Shown here: positions 40,166 through 52,119 of the stretch, piece by piece
Layout of the letters: the number at the start of each line of letters is the position of its first letter
Position numbering within the stretch: position 1 is the first letter of the stretch
Origin: Salvelinus alpinus
Lineage: Eukaryota > Chordata > Actinopteri > Salmoniformes > Salmonidae
Length of the DNA stretch: 64,000 bases
Assembly (NCBI RefSeq): GCF_045679555.1
Contig: NC_092096.1
Span: forward strand, 22,723,211 to 22,787,210
Reading direction: 5' to 3'
Position numbers and translations under genes: made by a program
The notes under the pieces: model-generated
The model's input: the letters and a program-made list of their open reading frames with translations, nothing else
The model's database searches: none
Told to the model about the DNA's origin: nothing

Positions 40166-40929
40166 GACACTGGGAGTAATGTCAGTGATGGACATGTGTT
40201 ACTGCCAATAGGCCCCAACACAGACATGAGTTATACAGGACCACCACTGTTATACTGTCGACTTCAGTTGTCGGTTGATTTAATTGTTGCAAACGGGAGC
40301 CATGAACCTAATATTCTTGAGGGGGAACTTTTTAAACGGACAAATGAGCATGATTTGCCTCTGGTCGTCGCTCAAAGTCACAAGCACTTTGGTCTTCAGA
40401 GGTGGGATTTGAAACACGCAGTACCGGGCCACAGCCTACACAGAGAGGAAGAACACCAGCCTCCACACCACTCCCCCCCCACCCTCCTGCCTTCTCCCTG
40501 TAGCCGTGGAGGATGGGCGGAGGAAGAGGCTTCTTTCCACAGGCCTGACCTCCAAGAGTCCAGAAACCCGAGCTCCTCAATGAAATATTTAGAGCTGCTG
40601 CTTTATCCGCAGTGCGTTGGTCAAAAGGGCTGCGCCACCCGGGCCTGGCTGCATGACGTAATGCACAACCTCATACTGACCTTCTGATAGGACGAGGCAG
40701 AGCCCGATTGGTCAGGTGACCCGTGGGCTGTGCCTCTGGCGCTATTATAAACCATCCCAATTCCCCCAGGCTCCACAGCGGACTGCTATTGGTTCGACTA
40801 CTGTAGGCTAGTTGGTGAATGATGTCCTCATGACCTGTGGACCCATTAGCTGAATACTGAGAGTAAAGATACTCACTGGCAAGGACTGCAGGACAGCGGC
40901 CGTCCTTTGTCAATACTGTGTTTTACCCA

Positions 40930-41432
40930 AGAGTTACTGACAGTCATCAGTGTGTATGTTTTGAGCTACTGACAGTCATCAGTGTGTATGTTTTGAGTTA
41001 CTGACAGTCATCAGTGTGTATGTTTTGAGCTACTGACAGTCATCAGTGTGTATGTTTTGAGCTACTGACAGTCATCAGTGTGTATGTTTTGAGCTACTGA
41101 CAGTCATCAGTGTGTATGTTTTGAGCTACTGACAGTCATCAGTGTGTATGTTTTGAGCTACTGACAGTCATCAGTGTGTATGTTTTGAGCTACTGACAGT
41201 CATCAGTGTGTATGTTTTGAGTTACTGACAGTCATCAGTGTGTATGTTTTGAGCTACTGACAGTCATCAGTGTGTATGTTTTGAGCTACTGACAGTCATC
41301 AGTGTGTATGTTTTGAGCTACTGACAGTCATCAGTGTGTATGTTTTGAGCTACTGACAGTCATCAGTGTGTATGTTTTGAGCTACTGACAGTCATCAGTG
41401 TGTATGTTTTGAGCTACTGACAGTCATCAGTG
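40930..41432. repeat. Minisatellite, 32-bp unit, about 16 copies
   Basis: The unit contains GAGCTACTGACAGTCATCAG followed by TGTGTATGTTTT. Nearly invariant, with only GAGTTACTG variants. The period is not a multiple of three, so no long open frame appears. Confidence 0.97.
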
Positions 41433-41974
41433 ACTGCTGCCATCTCTAACAGGTCTCTCTTGTGAAATATATTTGATGTCAGTGAGACTAAACTGTATAT
41501 TTAAATGTTAAATTAAATAAAAACTCTGTAACCATGGTATAATGTTGTTACAGAATGTCATTACCTAACACACTGTGTCAATCTAAAAACATCCAAACTG
41601 AATGAAACCTGCAGAAACATTTTGAGATTGGGAGAAATCTAATTCTGTAAACAACGTGCACAATGCACACATCTCCTGCTGCACTGCTTAGGGGTGGGGC
41701 TCTCTGTGAGCTTAATGCAGGATGCTGGTACAAGGGTGTGGAGTCAGAATCCTGCTGTCCCAGAATGCCGCAGTGGGATTGAGGTATGGTCACCGCCCAA
41801 ATGCTCTCTCCTCTCTGTTTATAACGGAGTAGGATGAAGTTGCCCATAGAGGCTGATTTTGGGTCAGTTTAGCATGTCCCCCACTGATGGTTAAAGGCCC
41901 AGTGCAGTCAAACGGGTGATTTTCCAGTGTTTTATGTATTTCCACACTGAGGTTGGAATAATACTGTGAAATTG

Positions 41975-42030
41975 TGAAAATGATGATAATGATGATAATG
42001 ATGATAATGCTGATAATGATGATAATGCCA
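41975..42030. repeat. (GATGATAAT)n short tandem repeat
   Basis: Alternating GATGATAATG words with one CTG interruption. Confidence 0.88.
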
Positions 42031-42262
42031 TTTTAGTGTTGGAGCTGTTTGAAAAGACTACTTGAACTTTCAGCCAGTTTTGGGGGGATGGAATTTTGGC
42101 CTTCAATGGTGACATCACCATGCGGTTAAATTAGTTAATAGACCAATAAGAAAGAGAGTTCCAAACATCTGCCAATAACAGCTACATTTTGATTTTCCCC
42201 TCCCCACTCAGACCACTTCCAGACAGTCCTAGCAAAGTTCTTGCTTGAGAAATTGCTATTTC

Positions 42263-42353
42263 AGTTAACCCACTGTTCCTAGGCCATCATTGAAAATAAG
42301 AATTTGTTCATTACTGACTTGCCTAGTTAAATAAAGGTCAAATAAAAAAAATA
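42263..42353 (+). mobile_element. HpaI-type SINE 3' fragment
   Basis: GTTCCTAGGCCATCATTG, CTGACTTGCCTAGTTAAATA and AAGGTCAAATAAAAAA match the 3' half of HpaI SINEs. The tRNA head is missing. Confidence 0.82.
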
Positions 42354-42359
42354 TTTACT

Positions 42360-44190
42360 AAGAAGCTATTTTTGTTCCTTTTTGACGATTTTAATTGAAA
42401 ACAACAGTTCAGTTCACGCTACTCCATCTATGTCCATTTCCATTTAATATAATTGAAATGGTATTCACCCAAACAGCATTTCACACCAGACCTGGCTTCA
42501 AATACATGTATGTTTACGTATAACCTCCTCCCCAGGCTATTGAGGCTAGAAACGAGTTAACTCTAAGCCTACTAGTGATGAAGGTACAACTACAAGACGG
42601 CTTTCCCCTCTCATCTGAGCCTGGCAGTCAGGAGACTGGGTGCCGGTCCCAGGTGGATGAAATGACATCCCCATGGGTGAATGTAACACCATGCAACATG
42701 GCAGGGTTTCTCTGGCTGGGGCTGGGTGGCAGGCAGGCAGCAGACTCTCTCAGGTTTCCAGCTCAGTTTCAGGGGCACAGTGGGGGCCTACTGAACATTG
42801 ATCCTAGGTCTTTATTAATGGATGACCTACTGATTAAAAAGGCCTCCCAGTCCACATATACAGGTATATACACACACACACACAACTTACAACCTCAAGC
42901 TATATATATATATTTTTAACTAAAGACTACTTGGATGGAAAATTGAAATAATATCTAAAACACTATTGGTGTTGATGAAGTCCTCATGCTTTGATGTCGA
43001 GTTTTCCTTCAAGTGTGCTGTATGTTATTCAAATGATCAGAGACTCTCAAGAGGGAGCGTTTATGGATAACAGTGCCGCTGATGCCCAATGGTAGTGCAA
43101 TATTCTGCAACAATATTGCATCATCACCATCATTTTCGATTCAGGCAAAAAATACAAAACATTATACCCACTAGTATGGTCAGAAGGAAGTGGTACTCTG
43201 TAAGCAAGCAGCGTGACGTTCTTTACATTGGAAAATATATCTATATATATATGTTGCTAATATATATATAAATATTGCCTATATATATTCTAAATGTATA
43301 TTGACAATGATTCCCCCGTAGTTGTATATGGAGACTCCATTATTCTAATCTGATATTATTTCAATGATTGCATCGTGTGAGAAATGGACCCTAAAGAGTA
43401 GCCTATCATATTAAATATGGGCTATCATTTTAAATGAATATTTAAATTGTATATAATGTAATGAATTTGGTATAGCCTATTTCATTGTATTTATTAACAA
43501 TTGCATGTAGCCATAGCCTGCACCAAATATCCAGCCTTCTAAACATATCAATATATTATAGACTATCTAACCTAAAACCAATGTATGGACATCTTTGCCT
43601 ACTGGTTGATATTTTTAGGGTAAATGGTGTTGTGTGGTGTCCTTTCCATCCCAGAAAGATTAATGCGTCGTAATCCGCTACACAAGGGTGGATTAGCAGC
43701 ACCAGATTTGCGTTCGAAATCAGACAGAAATATCTAGCAAATGAATTTTTTGGAACAAACATATTTGATCCAAAAAGCATATTCTTACATTTATTAAGAA
43801 TATATAATTCAGGTCGAGGATGTATACGTTTTCATTTAAGAAAAGTATTCAAACATTCTGGCCATTTATTTATGCACACATTCTGGCATTGCATCATATC
43901 ATCATGAAACAAAATATGCACTGTGATATAAAGAAAATATGTATCCTACCCCTAACAAATTCATTGGATTTTCCAAATGATTATGTGTCATACTGCGCAT
44001 GATATTATGCCTTTAGTCTATAGGCTATATACATTTTGTATGATAGGCTCGGGAAAATGCAATGAATAGTGTGATCAGATAAAACAAATTAAATGATAGC
44101 GAATCAGAATGTAGAGGAACAACATAATAAATCAGACTATTTATTTTTATCATCTAGGATAGTGATATTTCTATCAATGTGCAATTTCAC
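42360..44190. other. AT-rich intergenic DNA with TA-rich tracts
   Basis: Contains CACACA (about 42870), TATATA tracts (42900-42915 and 43230-43290) and a possible L1-like remnant (about 43600-43740). No gene recognised. Confidence 0.5.
43600..43740 (+). mobile_element. Possible remnant of an L1/Tx1-like LINE ORF2
   Basis: One frame reads RLMRRNPLHKGGLAAPDLRS and another just upstream reads VVWCPFHPRK. The GGLAAPDLR word resembles the conserved block late in L1-type reverse transcriptase ORFs. Short and broken; recalled resemblance only. Confidence 0.3.
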
Positions 44191-44194
44191 GTAC

Positions 44195-45104
44195 ACTACG
44201 TGACTAAAAGCTTTCCACTAGATGTAGGAATATTGCTGCGGGGACATGCTTCCATTCAGCCACAAGAGCATTAGCAAGGTTGGGCACTGATGTTGGGCGA
44301 TAAAACCTGGCCTTCAGTCAGCGTTCCAATTCATCTCAAACAATTTCTGGGGTTGGGGTTGAGGTCAGGGCTCTGTGCAGGCCAGTCAAGTTCTTCCACA
44401 CCGATCTCGACAAACTATTTCTGTATGGACCTTGCTTTGGGCCTTCCCCAAACTGTTGCCACAAAATTGGAAGCACAGAATCATATAGAATGTCACATTA
44501 TGCTGTCACATTAAGATTTCCCTTCACTGGAACTAAGTGGCCTAGCCCGAACCATGAAAAACAGCCCCAGACCATTATTCATCCTCCACCAAACTTTACA
44601 GTTGGCACCATGCATTCGGACAGGTAGCGTTCTCCTGGCATCGCCAAACACAGATTTGTCTATCACACTTCCAGATGGTGAAGCATGATTCATCACTCCA
44701 GAGAACACGTTTCCACTGCTCCAGAGTCCAATGGTGACGACCTTTACACCACTCCAGTTGATGCTTGGCATTGCGCACGGTGATCTTAGGCTTGTGTGTG
44801 GCTGCTCGGCCATGGAAACCCATTTCATGAAGCTCCCGATGAACAATTGTGCTGATGTTGCTTCCAGAGGCAGTTTGGAACTCGGTAGTGAGTGTTGCAA
44901 CCGAGGACAGACTAGTTTTACACGCTACACGCTTCAGCACACCGAGGTCCTGTTCTGTGAACTTGTGTGGCCTACCACTTTGTGGCTGAGCCAATGTTGC
45001 TCCTAGACTTTCCACTTCACAATAACAACACTTACAGTTGACCGGGGCAGCTCTAGCAGGGCAGAAACTTGACTAACTGACTTGTTGGAAAAGTGGCATC
45101 CTAG
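44195..45104 (-). mobile_element. Tc1-like transposon, decayed (second family)
   Basis: The coding strand is minus. Residues at 44596-45015 (-) contain FTEQDLGVLKRVACKTSLSS in the DNA-binding part and WTLEQWKRVLWSDESCFTIW in the DDE catalytic part, the WSDES block being the second catalytic Asp region. The last part, 44290-44590, is recognisable but in other frames. The left end near 44195 (TACACTACGTGACTAAAAG) resembles the family terminus. The right end is missing where a SINE head begins at about 45105. Not functional. Confidence 0.82.
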
Positions 45105-45165
45105 GCTTATAGGCAGCAGGTAGCCTTGTGGTTACAGCGTTGGGCCAGTGGAATAGACTTTGAAT
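45105..45165 (+). mobile_element. tRNA-like head of an HpaI-type SINE
   Basis: GGCAGCAGGTAGCCTTGTGG and TTACAGCGTTGGGCCAGT match the A-box region of the SINE family seen at 22570. Only the head is present, at the broken end of the Tc1 element. Confidence 0.7.
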
Positions 45166-45169
45166 TGAA

Positions 45170-46025
45170 GTCTGTGCCCAGTGGGTTGCCTTTGACTTTG
45201 CCAAAAGTCCTATAAGCCTACTATTCTACAGGATAAAGTTATTTATTTGATTATTCTTATTACTGAAGGTCTACCAAGGAGAATATGTGATCGAAAAAGT
45301 ATGCATATTTCACATCACTTGTCCCTAAAGGTGAATGGGAGATGAACAAAGTGCAGACTGTAACACCAATTTGCTCGAGGAATTAACTTCAGATCTCGAA
45401 TGATCATCAAAAAACGGATGTCCATCATTAACAAGTGTACATGTTGAGGGCCCGCATTATTTATTCAGTTGGCCGCTATCGCATAGCCTAAACCCTGAAA
45501 AAGGAGACGCCATGCCACACGAGCGGCGGTACATCCGATACCTTTCCTGGCAGGTGGAAGAGTATGCTGAACCCAAAACGTAATCTGGAATGGCATGGCA
45601 CAGTGGGGCAGAGCGAAATTAGAATTTTAAATATTTATTGGGCTACTCTTTCTTCTATACTGTGCCTCGTGCACAGATGATTCGCAGCTCGAATTTCCAC
45701 TTTTCCAGGTGGAAACCAAGTATGCGACTTGGAGAGGTTTAGGCCGCGCTCAGGTTCACCGCTGACTACTACGACAATGTGTTACCAAGGATAGATTTCA
45801 CTGTCGCTATTATTTTTGAAAGGGAGGTAACCAGATCGGACATATAGGGCTACTGAAGCCGTTTGGATTACTCCAAAATATTAGGTCATTTTTTCCCACT
45901 GCGATATCTGTCCAATTATCAACAGCAGGTAAATGGACTCTGGTTAGCTCTCAGAGAGGAGTATGGGTAGAATTCACCTGCATATATTAGACATCCAAAG
46001 CTCAAGAATGCCAAACCTAGTTTAG
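45170..46025. other. Intergenic DNA without recognised feature
   Basis: No gene, RNA or named repeat that I can support. Confidence 0.5.
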
Positions 46026-46029
46026 CTTA

Positions 46030-46105
46030 GTAGAGCGACCTTGGCCTAGTGGTGAGGCGCTCAGCTGCGTAAAACCGCACGGCCTGGCTATCGGTTCAAG
46101 GGTTT
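46030..46105 (+). other. tRNA-like segment (pseudogene or SINE head)
   Basis: Has an A-box-like TTGGCCTAGTGGTGAGG (about 46041) and a B-box-like TCGGTTCAAGGG about 38 bases later, with proper A-to-B spacing for a tRNA-derived sequence. A full cloverleaf is not convincing and no 3' tail is seen. It could be an isolated SINE head or a decayed tRNA. Confidence 0.4.
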
Positions 46106-46109
46106 GTGC

Positions 46110-47560
46110 GTTATGGACGATGCGTTATGGACGAATCGAGTGACGTCCTCGCCGGAGAGTTGACTGTCAACTGCTTGGACTCTCTGCACGTCATGGTCCT
46201 CACTCTTCAGGTTGTATAAGATCATGATTGTGCTGAAATAGTAGTATAGCAGAAAGGGGATGTCGTCGGCGGACAATTGGCAACATTTCATTCACTTTAG
46301 TCTTACATGCATCCAACAAGCGCATGATGATTTATTTGGCAATTATCTCAACTGTTTGGTAAATTACAATACACATATTGGTAGACTGAAATTGTGTAAG
46401 CCTATTGTCAGCCTTAACATGATGGGTAATAGGGACAGACGTATACCGCATTGTGGCAGCTTGTTCATATGAAATGCTGCTTTTTAGTTCTTCTTGATAA
46501 TTATTGGCCATCTGGACGCGGTCATTTGATCCTCCTACATCAATTTAACCCAAGAACTGCAAGCTCAACAGTATTCCAGCCGACTAAACCTAATCCTTGA
46601 GTGGGGGCTGGGAAGATGCAGCCATTTTCTCTGTATCACAGGCCTATGGCTTAATATCAGAAAATGCAGCATAGCTAGACCTATTCTACAATTAGAAAAA
46701 TCATATGATTAAATTAAAAAGTATAATATGCAATGCCTGATGTTGTGGGAAACTAAAAAGTAGTGCACTAACTATTTATATTAATTTAGTTTATGTATTG
46801 TACCATATGTAGAGATTGTCGGTAAAACAAATAAAAAAGGCTGCGTGAAATGCGCAATGGCAATTGGATAGGCTTTGCCTGCCCTACATCCATAAATAGC
46901 TAATTGTAATCATCAGAGGTAATATCAAATAGCCCTTTCTAAATGTTTTTTAATTTTTAAAAATACAATTCAGTACAGGGCAAGTCCGTCGATCCGTTAT
47001 ACTCCCTCCCTCCCCCTTTCCCTTTCCTTTCCACCCTAGACAGAGCCTCTTTTGTCTGCTGGGCACCGCAGGTAAACACCTGTCTAACTTTATCCAGACA
47101 GACACAATCAGAACTGTCTTGCGTACATGTCCGTTGCAAAAAAGTACTTACTATTATGTTTAGATGTTATATAACATGTATCATGTTGTATCATTGTCCC
47201 CCATAAAACAATGGTAAAATGACCCACAGCAGGATTTTGCGGAACGAATTTCGGATAACTTCTATTGAATTTGTAATATGTGTATGTGAGGTCAAAAGAC
47301 TTGCTAGAAATAGCAATTAAAAGGCAATAAAATATTATTCCTAATGGTTAAAACGTAGGTCTCTCTCCGATGTAGTCCCAAAACCATCAGAGCACCATAG
47401 ATACAGAATCACAGAGAGCCTCTTGTTAAATCAAGCAATAGGCTAAAGAGGGGCTGGACCAAATGATTCTCCATTAAATAATTTAATCCAGGGAGCAACC
47501 AATCCTCATCTGCTCAGGCTGCAATAGTCCTCCAGCCAAAATCGAAGCACTTTTAATGTT
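46110..47560. other. Unique AT-rich intergenic DNA
   Basis: No coding signal and no recognised repeat over 1.4 kb. In a repeat-rich window this repeat-poor stretch upstream of the miRNA cluster could hold regulatory DNA. Confidence 0.45.
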
Positions 47561-47569
47561 GCCTTGCCT

Positions 47570-47700
47570 CCCGCGAGCTCCACCTTAAAAGAAAAAAAAG
47601 CACTTGAGCCAGTGACATCGCAGAATACGAGAGACAGAGGCGGGTTTGGATTATTCCTTTGGTACGATAGTAAGATGCTTACAAACTAATTTTCTTTCCT
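47570..47700 (+). promoter_or_regulatory. Candidate promoter of the mir-183/96/182 primary transcript
   Basis: Has a TATA-like CTTAAAAGA (about 47584), a GC-box-like AGAGGCGGG (47636-47644) and raised CpG in the following 250 bases, in a repeat-poor stretch 5.4 kb upstream of mir-183 on the same strand. Inference from composition and position. Confidence 0.35.
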
Positions 47701-47859
47701 AGCAAATCCTTGCTCTCACAGCCCAAACAAGGAGCAACGGCTTGTGGGCAGAAGTAGAGCCTTTGCAGCATGCGGCAGGATAGAAGGCAGTAAACGAGGC
47801 AACAGGAGACTAGCGCACCTGGAGTCGACAAAACGCCGCGGATTGAGCCTCTCTCGCAG
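47701..47859 (+). ncRNA. Candidate exon 1 of the pri-miRNA (non-coding)
   Basis: GC- and CpG-richer than its flanks (AAAACGCCGCGGATTGAG) and ends at a good donor, CTCGCAG/GTAAAAG. The 5' end is arbitrary. No open frame. Confidence 0.35.
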
Positions 47860-49021
47860 GTAAAAGAAAGGTTGGGACAGAGAGGCGAATCGTATGGGGG
47901 GAACGGGGTTGGAATTGACATTTGATACTCAGGAAGTTAACGACGCCGCTTGGATTTCTTTGTTTCATTGTAATTCTACAGTTTTGCTGAGGTCTAGGGA
48001 GCTTCGAACGACGTTTTATTTTGTCGAAATGGGGCGAGCAAATAGCTTTCTGTTTTAAAAAGCGTTGGCTAGTCAAATGTTGATTTGAATATGTTTTGCT
48101 CAAAGTGGTGAGCTCTGAAAAAAAGTAAAGGGGACCTCAATTAAGTGTTTATTTTTCCCCCAGCTTTTAGAATAAGTCTAGTCTTAGGTTAGGTACATTT
48201 TTTATTCGATTTGCTAATGCACATTTCGTCGCGCATCGAGAACAGGTAGGCTGATTCTTTTTTGAGAATAGTTTTATATAGGCTAATAATTCGATTTGGT
48301 AGACCATCGGTCCTCAAAAACTTTTTTAATGACTGTATTTTCCTTTAAAAAATCTCTTTATTTTGTTGGAGAGACATTTCTTCTGGCAACATTACATTTC
48401 TGTAATCCGTTAGCCTATTCCAAGATAAAGCAATTCGGACACGCTTCAGCAAACTAGAACAATTATTAGCCTATAAATTAGGCTAGACTAGAAAATACAT
48501 TCAGTAAAATATATAGCCTAACATTTAATATTATTATTTTGTTACAATAAAACATTTCGAACAATATTTTACTGGAAGTTTGTAGCCTAGCTATTACATC
48601 GTAATGAGAAATATCGTTCTTAAAAAATGTTTTACGGAAATTATTTGCATCATGCCACAGGCTAGGGGTGAAATTAGAGCAGGTGTAGGCTAATTAGTGT
48701 ATTTTGAGCCATTACACCTGTTTATACAGTAGTTTACACGTTATGAATAGGATATGGACCGTAACTGCTACAACTAGTTTCATATGTCTGTATTTCATTT
48801 AGTCTAACTGTAGTGTAGAATATTTCTGGAATTGTATTTCGGCTACAATCATTTGTAAATGGAAAAATGTAACGAAATCCCCCATATAGCCTAGGCTACA
48901 ATATGATGATCTTAAAATTAAATTATTTACAATTTCGTTTGTTTTATTTATGTGCCATATCATGCTGCACATTTATATATATATATATTATTAATTCAGA
49001 TTTTATTTCCCATTTTTCCAG

Positions 49022-49260
49022 TCTTGTTTTTTGTCAACTAATTCGTCAACCCTATCGTGACCTCAGAGAGAGACCATAGCAACATCGCGTCAAATCTCTC
49101 CTAAAATAACCGAAGTTGGAGGACTTGCAGACTCCGTAATCAGACAAATGCGATTAGACGAAAAGGCTTTGCAACTGTCATTGGGGTTAAATGAACGATG
49201 GGTGTCCAGAATATACCATGGTAGAGACGGGCACGCAATACACAGCACCTTTAGTTGGCA
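49022..49260 (+). ncRNA. Candidate exon 2 of the pri-miRNA, or a coding exon
   Basis: Preceded by a strong pyrimidine tract and AG (TTTCCCATTTTTCCAG ending 49021; alternative AG ending 49066). It ends in an excellent donor GGCA/GTGAGT at 49261. An ATG at 49191 directly after an in-frame TAA opens 23 codons (MNDGCPEYTMVETGTQYTAP, then LVG) into the donor. I do not recognise this peptide. It could be an unknown protein N-terminus or chance. Confidence 0.35.
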
Positions 49261-50084
49261 GTGAGTACTGAGTAGGCTAAGGATTGTTTTGTTTCTGTAC
49301 TCAAAATAGCTTAATTCATAGATAGGCCTAGGCTACATAATACATGTGGATCAGTTTACTAATTTAATTGTTATTTGTTTAAAAATGTCTATGTTTAAAC
49401 ATGTCTCAAATCAATGAAAACTCAATCTCTAACCAAAATGTCATTTATTTTCTGTTTCAAAATTTGAACTCATCTTATTGAAATGATTGAAATCTCATCT
49501 TCATTCACATAAAACACTTTGTGAATGACTTGTTTACCATACTATATTTCATTTCAAACCTGTCTGTTTTTTCATAGAATCTTCTGAATTTCAAACGGCT
49601 ACCGACTACCGACTACCGTATGTAAATCTCAGGTTCTTTAAATTAGAACGAATGGCCAATGATACACAGAAATTAGGCTCTTTAATCAGCTGAAAAAACT
49701 GAAGACAGGTCAATCTGACTGGATGCAGTGCTTTTTCAACTTGGGCTTTTTAGTGCTATTGATTTCTCCAGGAAATGGCAACAGGAGTCCTGCTCTGGGA
49801 GCCATTTGGGTGTCTGAGAAATCACTTAGAACATGGGTTGAGAGCTGGAATCAATGTGGGCTCTCCTCCACTGCAGGGCCCAGGGTGAGGGAGCTAATGG
49901 CTGAGTGTGGGGCCCATCGGGGTGGAGCAGAGCAGAGTTTAGGATGGAACATCACACTCACAGACAGATGGTAGGGAAATATTAAGCTGTAAATGAGAAA
50001 TAGACAGGCTAGATGACTCGTAAGGGAGAACTTGGTTTATGTCCTATGGAGGAATATAGGTTTGTTTGATGGGGGTTATTTTAT

Positions 50085-50192
50085 GCGTGGGTTCTACTTG
50101 GAACCAAATATGGTTCTAACTGGAACCAAAAAGGGTTCTCCTATGGGGACAACTGAAGAACCCGTTTGGAACTGTTTTTTCTAAGAGTGTAT
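50085..50192. repeat. GGTTCTACTTGGAACC-type short repeat
   Basis: Repeated words GGAACCAAA and GGGTTCT in direct and inverted order, typical of a small palindromic salmonid repeat. Confidence 0.6.
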
Positions 50193-50636
50193 AGCCTTTG
50201 GATTGGATAGAGGACACTGCAGTTATGATGTCAAACTGCTGCACTTTCCCTGCAACGCCTAGTGCAAAGGCAGGCTGGCGGCCATTTTCTGTTTCGAACA
50301 GGGACTGTGTTGCATAGCCCAGAAACCCATGGGTGACCGTGAGACCCATTGACTGGCTGTCAACACACACAGACCGTTGTCTCTGTTGTAGACAGAGGGC
50401 ACTGCAGCGTCCTGAGCTTGGCGGCACACTCATCATAAAGGACTATGCTCATTGCCTCATAAAGGAATCTATGCATGATAACATTATGCTGGAGGTTTTC
50501 TCTTTATAAATAGATTACCGCTGCAATATGTATGTTGTTTGTCTGTGCTTTATAGTCAAGGGAAATGTGTAAAGTGTGCTGGTATCATAGAACAGTAGGC
50601 TATTTAGAAATAAGGGCCTCTTTGGCACAATGGAAA

Positions 50637-50856
50637 GGGAAAGGGGGATACCTAGTCAGTTGTACAACTGAATGCATTCAACTGAAATGTGTCTTCTGCA
50701 TTTAACCCAACCCTTCTGAATCAGAGAGGTGCGGGGGGCTGCCTTAATCCACATCCACGTCTTCAGCGCCCGGGGAACAATGGGTTAACTGCCTTGTTCA
50801 GGGGCAGAACGACAGATTTTTACCTTGTCAGGTCGGGGATTCGATCCAGCAACGCA
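50637..50856 (-). mobile_element. tRNA-derived SINE, minus orientation, head truncated
   Basis: Contains GGGGGATACCTAGTCAGTTG, TCAGAGAGGTGCGGGGGGCT, the CCCGGG-containing segment (AGCGCCCGGGGAACAATGGG) and then TTTTTACCTTGTCAG and GGGGATTCGATCCAGCAAC (B box). The A-box end is missing. The body differs from plain HpaI copies at 22570 and 23682 by the extra segment containing the CCCGGG site. Confidence 0.78.
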
Positions 50857-51307
50857 GGATGTTAGGGAGTCAGGGACAACGTCTGTTTTCCGGATCTTTC
50901 CATTGCAGCCATGTGTCTCTAGTGTAAAAGCTGGTGCAACAACAACCTTGATGAAAACAGTTGCAATTTGGCAGGGCACAATAGCTCCCGTGGATGTCAT
51001 CCACAATATTGTTCTATTTTGAATTTTGGTTTAATCTGTGAAGATTAAATGATGGAAATATTTTAGCTGCTGGGCAGAACAGTCAGTTCCTAAAAGAGGC
51101 CTGTAAGCCTCTATGGATGGTACATTTGCCTTCTCTCTGGCCTGCCTGTGCAAAGACCCTAATGTGTCAATGTATCAATGGGTAATCAATCTGCCAGGCC
51201 AGTATAGCCAATTAAGATGTCAATTGGAGGGTGTCATACCGGACGATATCAGCATTTCTCTGACAGAAGAGAGTAGGGGAACAGAGGTAGATGTAAAGAG
51301 ATCACCT

Positions 51308-51450
51308 AGCAACCAAGGGTCCTCAGGACCACTGCTGTCACAACCAGGGTCGTGTTGATTAGGGTCCTCAGGACCACTGCTGTCACAACCAGGGTCGTGT
51401 TCATTAGGGTCCTCAGGACCACTGCTGTCACAACCAGGGTCGTGTTCATT
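51308..51450. repeat. Minisatellite, 45-bp unit, 3 copies, grown from a MITE end
   Basis: The unit contains AGGGTCCTCAGGACCACTGC, TGTCACAACC and AGGGTCGTGTTCATT. The last part of the unit is the terminal sequence of the MITE that follows at 51433. GGTCCTCAGGACC within the unit is itself palindromic. Confidence 0.9.
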
Positions 51451-51527
51451 AGGGCACGTGGTGCCAGGTAGTCCCTCCCTTTTCCAGTACATTTTCTTCC
51501 ATTTTGTGCTTAATGAGCATGACCCAC
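51433..51527. repeat. MITE with GGGTCGTGTTCATTAGGG terminus
   Basis: The left end GGGTCGTGTTCATTAGGGCA and right end GTGCTTAATGAGCATGACCC are inverted copies. The internal TAGTCCCTCCCTTTTCCAGT is known to me from salmonid repeats. Confidence 0.72.
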
Positions 51528-51851
51528 CCTTAAACTTGAGGAAAAAAGGCTTATGGGTAAATGTTGGATGCTTCTAAGACGGGCTCTTTCTCAATGAGTC
51601 TCCATGCAGATGGTAATCGTCTAGATTCAGGTGGAAGACTTCAGGTTACTTCAGGGTTTGGTGCTACTGCCATGCTATTTGGATAACCGAATGTTGGGCC
51701 ATTGACACCCTTTGGAAGGTTAGAATGGTGGTTAGTGTGAGAGGATGACTGGCATATTCTGTGTCCTTATTAATAGTTTTATGTTGTGCCATCTTTTTCA
51801 CTTGCGGTGTTATTAGGTGAAGATGGTGTAATAAGTCGTTCTGAAGGTCGT

Positions 51852-52118
51852 TCCCACTGGGCACAGATGTCATCAGTTCAATGTCTAGTTTTGATTTACA
51901 TTTGGTTGAGATGTCAACTAACGTGAATTCAACGTGAAATCAACATAAACATTTACCATGTCATTGGATTTAGGTTAAAAGATGGGTTAAAAAAATACCA
52001 AATTCCCTTACTTTGAAGACCAATCAGTTTTCCATGTTGATTCAACTTCATCACATTACTTTTTGTGGTTGACATGGAAACAATGTTGATTCAGCCAGGT
52101 TTTTGCCCAGTGGGTTTT
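51852..52118. repeat. MITE with CCCACTGGGCA inverted ends
   Basis: Left TTCCCACTGGGCACAGATGT, right TTTTTGCCCAGTGGG. Inner arms carry GTTGATTCAA and related inverted words. A common fish non-autonomous DNA element. Confidence 0.78.
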
Positions 52119-52119
52119 G

